A DNA stretch of 64,000 nucleotides from an uncultured Collinsella sp. (GCA_934654775.1 CAKUGR010000002.1:1-64000), one strand, 5' to 3'. Numbered from the stretch's first letter, positions 8,104 to 16,384 are shown. The notes: a model not told the origin generated them from the letters alone. Numbers and translations: made by a program.

Positions 8104-8911
8104 CTGCCCTCCCGTCCTCGAAGCGGCAGAACCAGGCGAGAAGGACGGCGTCGGCTGCCAGGGTGAGCACGAGACTAGCGAGCGCAGTAGTGAGGAGAGG
8201 GCCCGCCGCGCGTGCGGCGTCGATGAAGGCCTCCACCCCGAGCGACCCCAGGCGCGCGGGCCAGGCGAACGGCACCCAGCTCAGGGGCGTCACCAGGGCA
8301 CCGGTGAGCTCGCCGGTCATGAGGCCGTGCGCAAGTCCGCCCACCGAGAAGAACGCGAGGAGCACACCCGCCGCGCCGGCGCCGATGGCGGCGTTGCGGC
8401 CGAGGCGCAGGGCCACCCCGAGTCCCAGCGCGTAGAGGGGCAGGCTGCCCAGCACGATGCCCGTCCAGGCGGCCGCAAGCGGAGCGGGCCCGAGCGGCAG
8501 GCGCCCGGAAACGGCGAGCACGGCCCCGAACACGCCGAGCGCCACGGCCAGCGCGGTGGCGCCGAGCGCCACAAGGGCGAGCAGCTTCGCCGCGACGGCG
8601 CGCCCGCGCGAGGGGACCGCCGTGAGGTTGGCGAGGCGCCCGGCAGCGCGCTCCTCGTCCACGGCGAGCCCGCAGACGATGGCGGACATGAGCGGCATGA
8701 GAGCGCCGAGGAACTGGACGTAGGCGTCCGCGCCGAGCGCCGGGTCCCATCGGGCTACGGAGAAGTACTCGCCGCAGGCAATACCAGCTGCCAGGCCGCA
8801 TACGAGGTGCACCGCCGTGAGCGGGGAGCGCGCCAGGCGCAGGGCCTCGGAGAGCAGGGCCCGCGAGAGAGTCATGCGCGGCGTCGGGTCGGAGAGTCGT
8901 GTCATGGCCAT
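8096..8911 (-). CDS. ABC transporter permease, lantibiotic-immunity (MutG-like) type
   Basis: A 271-residue protein with about six hydrophobic segments, rich in Ala, Leu and Gly. Its length and position as the second permease match MutG/SpaG/EpiG subunits of lantibiotic self-protection exporters. The open frame extends upstream to 9529, but the true start is the ATG at 8911: AGGAG lies 5 bases before it and it overlaps the stop of the first permease as TGATG. A second in-frame ATG follows two codons later. It would form a membrane complex with the next two gene products. Confidence 0.75.
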   Translation of the reverse strand: MAMTRLSDPTPRMTLSRALLSEALRLARSPLTAVHLVCGLAAGIACGEYFSVARWDPALGADAYVQFLGALMPLMSAIVCGLAVDEERAAGRLANLTAVPSRGRAVAAKLLALVALGATALAVALGVFGAVLAVSGRLPLGPAPLAAAWTGIVLGSLPLYALGLGVALRLGRNAAIGAGAAGVLLAFFSVGGLAHGLMTGELTGALVTPLSWVPFAWPARLGSLGVEAFIDAARAAGPLLTTALASLVLTLAADAVLLAWFCRFEDGRADA

Positions 8912-9681
8912 CACCTCTCCTCGGAGCGCGCGAACCAGGCCGCGCCCGCCGCCGTGAGCGCGGCGAACGCGAGCGCGCAGACCGCAAGGCCCGCCAGCGT
9001 GAGCATGCCATCCGCCGCGAGCGCCCCGCCAAGCGCCATGTCCGCCGCGAGTGGCTCGCCGCTCGGCAGCACGGGGATGAAGCTCGTGGGGATGACCATG
9101 CTCGCCGATGGCGGGAAGAGCTGCGGCAGCGGCACCAACGACCAGGCGAACCCGCCCACGAGCTGCGCGACGAGCGGGCAGAAGATGCCTGCGAGCATGC
9201 CGAGCCGCGCCGTGAGAAAGAGCCCTGCGGGGATCATCCATGCCGCGGTCACCGTGTTGGCGAGCGCGCAGAGGAGCATCGTGAGCGTGCCCGCGACCGT
9301 GAGGCCCTGCGAGGAGAACGCCGATCCCGCGAGGTAGATGCCGAAGACCACGAGGTTCGAAAGCGTGCAGAGCGCGAGGCACCAGAGCGCCTTGGCCCAC
9401 CAGGCGCGCCCGAGCGGGAAGCCCAGGCCCAGAAGCCCCCGCATCCGCGTGCGAGCGTCCGCCCGCGCGACGCACGCCACCACGAGCGAGAGACACACGG
9501 GCAGGAAGAGCGCGTACCAGTAGTTCCACGCGCTGAAGATCTGCACGCCCCGGTAGGGCATCGCGCCGAGCAGCGGCATCGGCAGCGCCATGAGCACGGC
9601 CAGGCGAACCGGTGCCGCGTGGCGCGACTTCAGGGCCTCTGCGCGCAGGGCCGCGAGCAGGCCGCCTTTCTCGCCCGTCAT
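8911..9681 (-). CDS. ABC transporter permease, lantibiotic-immunity (MutE/EpiE-like) type
   Basis: A 256-residue integral membrane protein with about six helices, opening with a cytoplasmic LRAEALKSRH segment typical of ABC-2 type permeases in this family. The start ATG overlaps the ATPase stop as ATGA, so translation is coupled. Together with the neighbouring permease and ATPase it would export or expel a membrane-active peptide. The substrate cannot be told from sequence. Confidence 0.75.
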   Translation of the reverse strand: MTGEKGGLLAALRAEALKSRHAAPVRLAVLMALPMPLLGAMPYRGVQIFSAWNYWYALFLPVCLSLVVACVARADARTRMRGLLGLGFPLGRAWWAKALWCLALCTLSNLVVFGIYLAGSAFSSQGLTVAGTLTMLLCALANTVTAAWMIPAGLFLTARLGMLAGIFCPLVAQLVGGFAWSLVPLPQLFPPSASMVIPTSFIPVLPSGEPLAADMALGGALAADGMLTLAGLAVCALAFAALTAAGAAWFARSEER

Positions 9682-10406
9682 GCCGCCACCTCCCCGCGCG
9701 CTCGTCGCCCTTCCCGGCAGAAGCTCATGAAGAGTTCCTCGAGGTCCTGCCCGGGACGAAGCGCATCCTCGTAGGCGAGGCGCCCCCCGCAGATGATGCC
9801 GATGGTGTCCGCCATCTGCTGCACCTCGGAGAGGATGTGGCTCGAGACGATCACCGTCGTGCCCGCCGCCGCGAAGCCGCGGATCTGGTCGCGCAGCTCC
9901 TCGATGCCGATGGGGTCGAGGCCGTTGGTGGGCTCGTCGAGCACGAGCAGACGTGGCCGGGCGATCAGCGCCAGCGCGAGCCCCAGGCGCTGCCGCATGC
10001 CCATCGAGAAGCGCCCGGCGTGCTTCTTCCCGGTGTCCGCGAGGTCCACGGCGGCGAGCACCTCATCTATGCGGCTCTCGGGAAGGCCCAGCAGCGTGGT
10101 GCGCACGCGCAGGTTCTCGCGCGCGGTGAGGTTGGGGTAGAGCGGCGCCTCCTCGATGAGGCTGCCGATTGCGTAGAGGTCCTCGCGGCACCAGGCGTGA
10201 CCTGTGAAGAGAATCTCCCCGGCCGTCGGCCGCAGCATCCCGCAGATCATCTTGAGCGTTGTCGACTTGCCGGCGCCGTTGGGACCGAGCAGCCCGTACA
10301 CCTCGCCCTCGCGGATATGAAGGCTCACATCGGCCACGGCGTCCTGCGCCTGGTCGCCGCGGCCGAAGCGCTTGGTGAGCCCGCGTGTCTCGAGCATATA
10401 ACCCAT
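9678..10406 (-). CDS. ABC transporter ATP-binding protein, antimicrobial peptide protection type
   Basis: A 242-residue ATPase with Walker A (GPNGAGKST), Q-loop (IEEAPLYPNLTA), signature FSMGMRQRLG, Walker B (LLVLDEPTNG) and H-loop (SSHIL). The combination fits the BcrA/MutF/NukF branch. It is the first gene of the six-gene block, with AAGGA eight bases before the ATG. The block is clearly GC-richer than the genes on either side, which suggests acquisition from a different background. Confidence 0.88.
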   Translation of the reverse strand: MGYMLETRGLTKRFGRGDQAQDAVADVSLHIREGEVYGLLGPNGAGKSTTLKMICGMLRPTAGEILFTGHAWCREDLYAIGSLIEEAPLYPNLTARENLRVRTTLLGLPESRIDEVLAAVDLADTGKKHAGRFSMGMRQRLGLALALIARPRLLVLDEPTNGLDPIGIEELRDQIRGFAAAGTTVIVSSHILSEVQQMADTIGIICGGRLAYEDALRPGQDLEELFMSFCREGRRARGEVAA

Positions 10407-10499
10407 GGGTTTATCCTTTCTCTTCCGGGCTCGCGGGCCGACCCACCGTGCCCGCGCGCCTTACCTTTCGGGTTCACCATCCATGGTGGGGTGCGTTTC

Positions 10500-10515
10500 T
10501 AACGAAGCTGTAACG
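10500..10515 (-). promoter_or_regulatory. Candidate response-regulator binding site
   Basis: TAACG occurs at 10500-10504 and 10511-10515, an 11-bp direct repeat. OmpR-family regulators usually bind direct repeats one helical turn apart. It lies about 95 bases before the ATPase start. The assignment is inference. Confidence 0.3.
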
Positions 10516-10617
10516 GCCGTTGGGCTCTTTTGGCGCCAGCCCTTCTCGACCCGCACATCATGATTAATTTGCTTAAGGCAACAACTTTCCCGATCGATGT
10601 AATCACCGAATCAAAAC

Positions 10618-10674
10618 GTGTACATCAGCCATCAAAGATGCCGAAAAATGTCATATTTGGAGGCTGATGTACAC
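10618..10674. promoter_or_regulatory. 13-bp inverted repeat upstream of pgsA-like gene
   Basis: GTGTACATCAGCC (10618-10630) and GGCTGATGTACAC (10662-10674) are a perfect inverted repeat separated by 31 AT-rich bases. It could be a paired operator or the ends of a tiny mobile element. No target-site duplication is obvious. Confidence 0.45.
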
Positions 10675-10802
10675 AAATGCAGAATCCCGCACAACCCAGT
10701 AGCATCCTCCATATGTCTGGACTCTCTATGCTTACGCTGGATAGACATCGCCAGAACGGGTATAGTATCGAAAGTTTTGTCGTTAACCAGCGGGGGAGTC
10801 CT

Positions 10803-11507
10803 GTGGGCATCAAGAAGAAGATCAAAAAGGAGCTTATCGGCACCTCCGATTACCCGTCGAATAAGATCTTTACGATCTCCAATTTCATCACGTTTACGCG
10901 CCTGGTACTCACACTTGTCTTTCTGTATCTGTTTGTGACGGACAACGACCGCGTCGTCGCTATCGTGATTTATGCCATTGCCGCCTCTACCGACTGGATG
11001 GACGGCCAGATCGCCCGTATGACCAAAACGGTCTCTTGGCTCGGCAAGGTCATGGACCCCATCTGCGACCGCGCGCTGCTGTTTACGGGCGTCCTGGGCC
11101 TGGTGGTTCGCGGCGAGCTGCCCATCTGGGTCTGCGTGCTCATCATCGGCCGCGATATCTATCTGGGCATCGGCACGCTCATCGTGCGCCATTACCACCG
11201 TCGTCCCATCGACGTCGTCTTTCCCGGCAAGATCGCCACGGCGCTGCTCATGACCGGCTTTTCGCTCATGCTGCTGGGCATCCCTGTCGTTGACGGCTGG
11301 GATCTGTTGCCTTCAACGTTTGCGGCGTTCCCAGGCCTCAACGGGAGCGCAGTACCGCTCGGCATCTTCTTTGTCTACGGCGGCGTGTTCTTCTCCATGC
11401 TCACCGCCATCATCTACACCTTCAAGGGCGGGATGGCCATTAAAAATGCAGTCGCCCACCCAGAGGACGAGGACGTCGACTTTCTCAACCCCGAAATCGA
11501 AGACTGA
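10803..11507 (+). CDS. CDP-alcohol phosphatidyltransferase
   Basis: A 234-residue membrane enzyme that joins a CDP-activated lipid to an alcohol, as in phosphatidylglycerophosphate synthesis. It has the family signature D-x2-DG-x2-AR-x8-G-x3-D-x3-D (starting STDWMDGQIAR) and several membrane helices. I chose the GTG at 10803, preceded by GGGGGAG, because the longer open frame has no ribosome site and its first 42 codons do not look like the family. A second family member (pgsA) is at 31753-32391. In mycobacteria pgsA2 also lies near garA and the ftsR homologue, and that order recurs here. Confidence 0.85.
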   Translation: MGIKKKIKKELIGTSDYPSNKIFTISNFITFTRLVLTLVFLYLFVTDNDRVVAIVIYAIAASTDWMDGQIARMTKTVSWLGKVMDPICDRALLFTGVLGLVVRGELPIWVCVLIIGRDIYLGIGTLIVRHYHRRPIDVVFPGKIATALLMTGFSLMLLGIPVVDGWDLLPSTFAAFPGLNGSAVPLGIFFVYGGVFFSMLTAIIYTFKGGMAIKNAVAHPEDEDVDFLNPEIED

Positions 11508-11573
11508 TTCATTGGGGTATGATTACGTACGGTTCATTCTTTGCGGCATGCCCGCGTTATGTTAGGGGTTGTC

Positions 11574-12008
11574 ATGGACAACAAGGTTAACAATATGCCT
11601 CAGAACGATAAGACTGCGGACGCCACCTGCGTTTTCCGTGTTCCTTCGAGCGATGTCACCGTTCCCGACCTTATGGCCAACGTGCGCATCACCGCTCCCG
11701 TTCTATCCATCGTCAAGGGCCCGCAGACTGGCGCCGCCTTTGAGCTCGAGGACGATGTCACCACGATCGGCCGCGATCCGGCAAACGGCATCTTCCTCAA
11801 CGATATGACGGTGTCGCGCAGCCACGCGCGCATTATTCGCGAGGGCCTTAGCGCTCGCATCGAGGACCTTGGCTCGCTCAACGGCACGTGGGTCGACGGC
11901 GCCATCGTCAACGCCGCGCCGCTGCACGACGGCTCTTCCGTTCAGATCGGTACGTTCACGCTCATCTACCACGAGAGCACGCCGGAGCGCATCGAAACCG
12001 GTGAGTAG
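11574..12008 (+). CDS. GarA/OdhI-type FHA domain protein
   Basis: A 144-residue protein with a short N-terminal tail and one forkhead-associated domain (about 50-130: IGRDPANGIFLND, VSRSHARI, GSLNGTWV). FHA domains bind phospho-threonine. The tail reads DATCVFR (16-22). In GarA the corresponding ETTSVFR carries the two threonines phosphorylated by PknG and PknB, and here only the second is kept. In actinobacteria GarA/OdhI controls 2-oxoglutarate and glutamate metabolism, but no such enzymes are nearby, so the partner is unknown. The chosen ATG follows TTAGGGG. The MerR gene starts 3 bases after the stop. Confidence 0.82.
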   Translation: MDNKVNNMPQNDKTADATCVFRVPSSDVTVPDLMANVRITAPVLSIVKGPQTGAAFELEDDVTTIGRDPANGIFLNDMTVSRSHARIIREGLSARIEDLGSLNGTWVDGAIVNAAPLHDGSSVQIGTFTLIYHESTPERIETGE

Positions 12009-12011
12009 GGC

Positions 12012-12896
12012 ATGGCCGAACGCAACTATCTGAGTATCGGCCAAGTCGTCAACCTACTTCGAGGCGCATACCCCGATCTTTCGAACTCAAAAATTAGATT
12101 TCTAGAAGATGAGGGGCTCATCACCCCTCATCGTACGCCTAAGGGATATCGTCAGTATTCCAAAGAGGACGTTGATCGCCTGGAGGTCATTCTGCATCTG
12201 CAGAAGACCCGCTACATGCCGCTCAACGTAATCAAGCAGCGCTTGGAAAACGCAACGGATCTGTCTACGCTCGCCTACGAGGTGGGCCTGCTGTCTGATG
12301 TTCCGCTCAAGACGGAACCCAAGGAGACCAAGCAAAAGCTGCATCCTATCGAGACGATTCCCGACATGCTGGGTGTCGAGATCTCGTTTATCCGCTCTTT
12401 GGCCGAAAACGATCTTATCCGCATCATCAAGAGCCCGCAGAACCGCGAGCTTGTCGATGGTCGCGATTTCCCGATCATCCGCTACTGCTCCGAGCTGTCG
12501 CGCTTCCACATCGAGCCGCGCAACCTGCGTCAGTACGTATCGTCGGCCAACCGTGAGTCCTCGATGTTTGAGCAGGTGCTCGTGAGCATGCTCGGCATGG
12601 ATACCTCCGATGACGAGCGCGACGCCAAACTCGAGCGTGCGTTTAAGAAGCTGCATGACCTTACCGAGGGCGTGCACACCGCGCTGCTCAAGAACCGCGT
12701 TTTTGAGTCTCTCAACGCCGTGGTCGAGGATGCCGACATCGATGCGCTCGACGAGGAGATCGCGCGCTCCGAATCTACCAAGGCCAAATCCGAAGAGGCA
12801 AGCACCTCTTCGGTTGCCGCGCGCGAGGAATCGCTCGTGCAGCCGCTTAAGGTTGTCGCGCCTTCGCATTCCGGCACCGCTACCGCGGGCAAATAA
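12012..12896 (+). CDS. MerR-family regulator, FtsR-like
   Basis: A 294-residue protein starting with a MerR winged helix (SIGQVVNLLRGAYPDLSNSKIRFLEDEGLI is the pattern; key part is YRQYSKEDV). The long C-terminal part is unusual for MerR and fits the actinobacterial group of Rv1828/FtsR, which regulates division genes in Corynebacterium. Its position directly after a GarA-type FHA gene, as in mycobacteria, supports this. The last 50 residues are low-complexity and rich in Ser, Ala and Glu. The assignment to FtsR function is inference. Confidence 0.78.
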   Translation: MAERNYLSIGQVVNLLRGAYPDLSNSKIRFLEDEGLITPHRTPKGYRQYSKEDVDRLEVILHLQKTRYMPLNVIKQRLENATDLSTLAYEVGLLSDVPLKTEPKETKQKLHPIETIPDMLGVEISFIRSLAENDLIRIIKSPQNRELVDGRDFPIIRYCSELSRFHIEPRNLRQYVSSANRESSMFEQVLVSMLGMDTSDDERDAKLERAFKKLHDLTEGVHTALLKNRVFESLNAVVEDADIDALDEEIARSESTKAKSEEASTSSVAAREESLVQPLKVVAPSHSGTATAGK

Positions 12897-12932
12897 CCGC
12901 CACCAACCCGGCAAACCATGAAAGGTCACGCA

Positions 12933-13463
12933 ATGTACGACTTCGAATCTCAAATCGTCGACATCCCCGACTATCCCGAGCCCGGAGTCGTCTTTAAGGA
13001 CATTACCCCGCTTTTTGGCAACCCCGAGGCCCTCAAGGCCATGACCGATGCGCTGGCCGAGCATTTTGCCGGCATGGGCATCACCAAGGTCGTCGGCCCC
13101 GAGGCCCGTGGCTTTATGGTGGGCGTACCCGTGGCCGTCGCCCTGGGTGCCGGCTTTGTTCCCGCACGTAAACCGGGTAAACTGCCGCGCAAGACGGTGA
13201 GCGCGAGCTACGAGCTCGAGTACGGAACCGATTCCATCGAGATCCATGCCGACGCCATCAGCTCTAAAGATACCGTGTTGATTCTGGACGACTTGGTCGC
13301 GACGGGCGGAACCGTCGAGGCAACAGGTAAACTGGTGCGAGATATGGGCGCAAAGCTTGTTGGTTACGGTTGTATCCTTGAGCTTGCGTTTCTCAACCCG
13401 CGCGAGAAGCTCACGCCGTCTGACGACGATGTTGAGCTCTTTAGCCTGGTAACGGTGGACTAG
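12933..13463 (+). CDS. apt: Adenine phosphoribosyltransferase
   Basis: A 176-residue salvage enzyme that makes AMP from adenine and PRPP. It opens with IVDIPDYPEPGVVFKDITPL, the usual Apt start, has the GPEARGF substrate loop, and the PRPP-binding motif VLILDDLVATGGT. I chose the ATG at 12933, which has AAAGG seven bases upstream, over the ATG five codons earlier. It is 36 bases after the MerR gene. Confidence 0.96.
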   Translation: MYDFESQIVDIPDYPEPGVVFKDITPLFGNPEALKAMTDALAEHFAGMGITKVVGPEARGFMVGVPVAVALGAGFVPARKPGKLPRKTVSASYELEYGTDSIEIHADAISSKDTVLILDDLVATGGTVEATGKLVRDMGAKLVGYGCILELAFLNPREKLTPSDDDVELFSLVTVD

Positions 13464-13495
13464 CCGCTACCCTTAGATACCGGAAAGGAAGCTCC

Positions 13496-14623
13496 ATGCG
13501 CACAGCAAACACGCACAAAAACATGGCACGCTGCGCTGCTACGGCAACCCTCGCTTGTGTTTTGGGCCTGGGCCTCGTGGCTCCGGCCTACGCCGATACC
13601 GCATCCGACCTTGCCGCTGCTCGCACCAAACTCGAGCAGATCGGTACCCAAACCCAGCAGATTCATGAAGAGCTTGCTGCGCAGACGCAGGAGCTCGACC
13701 AGACCGCTGGCGAAATCACGCAAAAGCAGCAGGAGATCGCCGAGGGTCAGGCTAAGCTTTCGACCTACGTTGCCGGCGAGTACAAAACCGGTGGCCTGAG
13801 CTTGCTGCAGGTTTTGACGGGCGTCGACGATTTGAGTGACATGCTCAACCGTCTGTTCTACTACGGCAAGGTGTCCGACAAGCAGGCCCAGACCATTCAG
13901 GAGGTCAAGGACCTCAAGCAGCAGCTTACCGATAAGCAGGCCGAGCAGGAGAAGAACGTCGCCGCCACGCAGAAGAAGGTCGACGAGCTCAACGCTCAGC
14001 AGGCCGAGGCTCAGAGTGTCGTGAACTCCTTGGATTCGCAGCTGCAGGCCGAGCTTGCCGCCGAGGCAGAGGCAAACGCCGCGTTGCAGGCTGGCATCAA
14101 CGCCAGCACCGCCGAGAAGGCCACGGTGAGCAATGACACCGCGGGCACGACCGAAAACACCAACAACGGTGGTGGCACGAGCAACAACGGCGGCCAGACC
14201 AACAACAACCAGGGCGGCGGTACGCAGACTACGCCCACGCCGCAGCCCTCGACGCCTGCTCCGGCTCCGACGCCTTCCGCGCCGAGCCAGTCCGTTGACG
14301 GTGGTTCCGTTGTTTCGCGCGCTTACAGCAAGCTCGGATGTGCTTATTCTTGGGGCGGTATTGGACCGAACAGCTTTGACTGCTCCGGTTTTGTAAGCTA
14401 TTGCCTCACCGGTCGCTATTGCCGCCTGGGCACCACCGGTACCTTTATGGGTTGGACCCGCGTGTCCGATCCGCAACCCGGCGATGTTGTGGTTAACTCC
14501 TACCACACCGGCATCTACATCGGTAACGGTCAGATGATCCATGCTTCCGACTACAGCACGGGTGTTATCATCAGCTCCGTCGCCGCCGGCATGAATAACA
14601 ACTACATTTTCGTGCGCTACTAA
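13496..14623 (+). CDS. NlpC/P60-family peptidoglycan hydrolase with coiled coil
   Basis: A 375-residue secreted protein. Residues 1-34 are a signal peptide ending AYA. Residues 36-205 form a long coiled coil rich in Gln, Glu and Ala, as in RipC- and PcsB-like hydrolases. Residues 205-265 are a linker, first Asn/Gly, then Pro/Thr/Ala. The catalytic domain covers about 268-375, with Cys296 in SFDCSGF and His337 in YHTGIY. It should cut stem peptides during cell separation. The coiled coil suggests control by a membrane partner such as FtsX, but none is nearby. Confidence 0.9.
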   Translation: MRTANTHKNMARCAATATLACVLGLGLVAPAYADTASDLAAARTKLEQIGTQTQQIHEELAAQTQELDQTAGEITQKQQEIAEGQAKLSTYVAGEYKTGGLSLLQVLTGVDDLSDMLNRLFYYGKVSDKQAQTIQEVKDLKQQLTDKQAEQEKNVAATQKKVDELNAQQAEAQSVVNSLDSQLQAELAAEAEANAALQAGINASTAEKATVSNDTAGTTENTNNGGGTSNNGGQTNNNQGGGTQTTPTPQPSTPAPAPTPSAPSQSVDGGSVVSRAYSKLGCAYSWGGIGPNSFDCSGFVSYCLTGRYCRLGTTGTFMGWTRVSDPQPGDVVVNSYHTGIYIGNGQMIHASDYSTGVIISSVAAGMNNNYIFVRY

Positions 14624-14646
14624 GCTCTTTACACAGCGAACGAATG

Positions 14647-14678
14647 TGGACCTCGTGGCCTTTGGGCAGCGAGGTCCA
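14647..14678 (+). terminator. Terminator after the NlpC/P60 gene
   Basis: TGGACCTCG (14647-14655) pairs with CGAGGTCCA (14670-14678), followed by TTCTTTT. Confidence 0.85.
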
Positions 14679-14707
14679 TTCTTTTGACTCTGCGGCCTGG
14701 TTAAAGA

Positions 14708-14750
14708 ATTGGACTGCTATCTAGTATTCAAAACTAGATAGCAGTCCAAT
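14708..14750. promoter_or_regulatory. 18-bp inverted repeat overlapping the degV promoter
   Basis: ATTGGACTGCTATCTAGT (14708-14725) and its exact inverse (14733-14750) flank 7 bases. A TATAAT box lies at 14767-14772, so the right arm covers the -35 position. There is no T-run, which argues against a terminator. The 12 bases CAAAACTAGATA (14729-14740) recur in the promoter region of the DUF1836 regulator gene at 16391-16402. Confidence 0.6.
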
Positions 14751-14801
14751 CGTTCTGAAAGATGGCTATAATTGTTAAGGAACAAATAGAAAGGACCCTC
14801 A

Positions 14802-15668
14802 ATGAGCTGGGCACTTATCTCAGATTCAAGCTGCAATCTTCGCGATTGGCAACCGACCGCACCTCATACCACCTTTGCATTCGCTCCTCTTAAGATTCGA
14901 GTAGGGGAGCGTGAGTTTGTCGATGATTTGTCACTCGACGTCCACGAGCTCAATTGCGCCGTTCAGGCAGAGACGAGCGCCTCATCGAGCGCTTGCCCGA
15001 GTGTAGGGGAGTGGGCAGAGCTTTTTAAGCTTGCGGATAAGGCGATCTGCATGCCCATCTCCGAGGGTGTCTCGGGTAGTTACAACGCCGCCGCTACGGC
15101 GCGCGATATGGTCCTTGCCGAGGAGCCTGAGCGCCAGATTCACCTGGTCAACTCGCGCGCCGCGGGTGGCAAGATGGACTTGATTTTCCTGCTGTTCGAT
15201 CGCTATCTTGCAAGCAATCCGGATGTTTCCTTCGAAGACGCTTGCAGCTATTTTGATGCCCTTGAGCAAAACAGCAAGATTCTCTTTAGCCTGTGCAACT
15301 ACCAGAACCTCGCAAAAGCGGGACGCATTCCTAAGGCAGCCGGTGTTATTGCCAACAAGCTCAATATTCGCATTTTGGGAACGGCAAGCGAGGCGGGCGA
15401 GATCGAACTCGTTGGGCACACGCGCGGCGAAAAGAAGATGCTCAACAAGATTATCGACACCATGGAGGACGAGGGCTTTACGGGCGGCGAGGTTGTCATC
15501 GATCACGTGGAAAATGAGGCGGGTGCCCAGGCGCTGGCCGACCACATCGTCGAGCATTGGCCCGGTTCAAAGACGATTATCATGCCCTGCAATGGCCTAG
15601 ACTCGTACTACGCCGAAATGCATGGCCTCATCATCGGCTACGGCATAGGCGTGGCTTCGGGCCGATAA
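14802..15668 (+). CDS. DegV-family fatty-acid-binding protein
   Basis: A 288-residue cytoplasmic protein of the DegV family. Members bind a fatty acid and, in some Bacillota, act as FakB subunits that present it to the kinase FakA. Visible motifs are WALISDSSCN at the start, the CPSVGEW and SEGVSGSYN ligand-pocket segments, and RIPKAAGVIANKLNIRI. AAAGGA precedes the ATG. No fakA-like gene is in the window. Regulation by the neighbouring DUF1836 protein is suggested by a shared promoter motif. Confidence 0.88.
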   Translation: MSWALISDSSCNLRDWQPTAPHTTFAFAPLKIRVGEREFVDDLSLDVHELNCAVQAETSASSSACPSVGEWAELFKLADKAICMPISEGVSGSYNAAATARDMVLAEEPERQIHLVNSRAAGGKMDLIFLLFDRYLASNPDVSFEDACSYFDALEQNSKILFSLCNYQNLAKAGRIPKAAGVIANKLNIRILGTASEAGEIELVGHTRGEKKMLNKIIDTMEDEGFTGGEVVIDHVENEAGAQALADHIVEHWPGSKTIIMPCNGLDSYYAEMHGLIIGYGIGVASGR

Positions 15669-15687
15669 TGTCCAACGAGACAAACAC

Positions 15688-15728
15688 ACGGGCGGGATAT
15701 GGGGCCAGCGGCTCTTTATCCCGCCCGT
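15688..15728. terminator. Hairpin between convergent degV and DUF1836 genes
   Basis: ACGGGCGGGATA (15688-15699) and TATCCCGCCCGT (15717-15728) are perfect arms. Lying between two convergent genes, it can serve both, though the T-runs are weak. Confidence 0.65.
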
Positions 15729-15740
15729 CTTATGCCTCGG

Positions 15741-16352
15741 TTAGCTATTAAACCCATTGAACTTGAGATAACTCATCAGATATGCCTTCGAGACAAAGGA
15801 CGATACTGCGCTGCGCACGAGCAACGACTCGCGGGTGACCTGATGAGCGGTATCGGGAACGGGCGTCTGCTCGACGGAAAACGCCGCACGAACCGATGCC
15901 TCAAGTTGATCGACTACATAATCGAAAGCTGTTGGAGCGTCGTAGCTCAAGCGCTGGATATTAAAGAGCGCCTGGACCGCTGCGATCGGCAACACCTGCT
16001 TAAAGATGCAAATGGCGATGAGACGCGCAATCTGCTCACGGCCATACTGCTTTTTAACCGGAGCAGGAACGAGGCCGACCTTCACGTAGTTATTGATCAT
16101 AGAAGGCGTAATAACAGGTTGCTCCACACAAATGGAAAGCGGCTCCATCCACAGCGAGACATATTCGATAACCTGATCGCGATAGAGTGTCACATTGGGC
16201 AGCTGATCATAGCGCGGTAGACACAACGTGTTGAGTTTTCGCACGATATCTGACTGGATAAATGCATCCGGCAGCACCGTCGGCTGAATATCCTCAGGCT
16301 TAATGCTGACCGATGTATCAGACATTGGAATAACGTGTTTAACGTGGTTCAT
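15741..16352 (-). CDS. DUF1836 family DNA-binding regulator
   Basis: A 203-residue protein. The middle (about 55-130) matches DUF1836: a conserved start near LPNVTLYRDQV, then ITPSMINNYVKVGLVPAPVKKQYGREQIARLI, of which the core is MINNYVKVGLVP. This is a MerR-like winged helix. Family members commonly lie beside DegV or hemolysin III genes. GGAGGACC lies before the ATG. A CTAGATtATCTAG palindrome sits 33-45 bases upstream and shares TATCTAGT with the degV operator, so it probably represses itself and degV (inference). Confidence 0.8.
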   Translation of the reverse strand: MNHVKHVIPMSDTSVSIKPEDIQPTVLPDAFIQSDIVRKLNTLCLPRYDQLPNVTLYRDQVIEYVSLWMEPLSICVEQPVITPSMINNYVKVGLVPAPVKKQYGREQIARLIAICIFKQVLPIAAVQALFNIQRLSYDAPTAFDYVVDQLEASVRAAFSVEQTPVPDTAHQVTRESLLVRSAVSSFVSKAYLMSYLKFNGFNS

Positions 16353-16384
16353 AAGGGTCCTCCGTTCATTTTCTATATTGTATT

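Larger units (their letters stand above)
10407..10802. other. Intergenic region between the transporter block and pgsA-like gene
   Basis: A 396-base divergent promoter region. GC content falls sharply near 10530, marking the edge of the GC-rich block. It holds the direct repeat at 10500-10515, a CCATCCATGG-type partial palindrome near 10478, the inverted repeat at 10618-10674, and a TATAGTAT sequence near 10760 that could be the -10 of the rightward gene. No gene is supported. Confidence 0.6.

Noticed and set aside
8912..9529. Upstream extension of the MutG-like permease frame
   Set aside because: This part overlaps the first permease gene in another frame and looks Arg-rich and non-protein-like. 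The ribosome site and TGATG overlap place the start at 8911.
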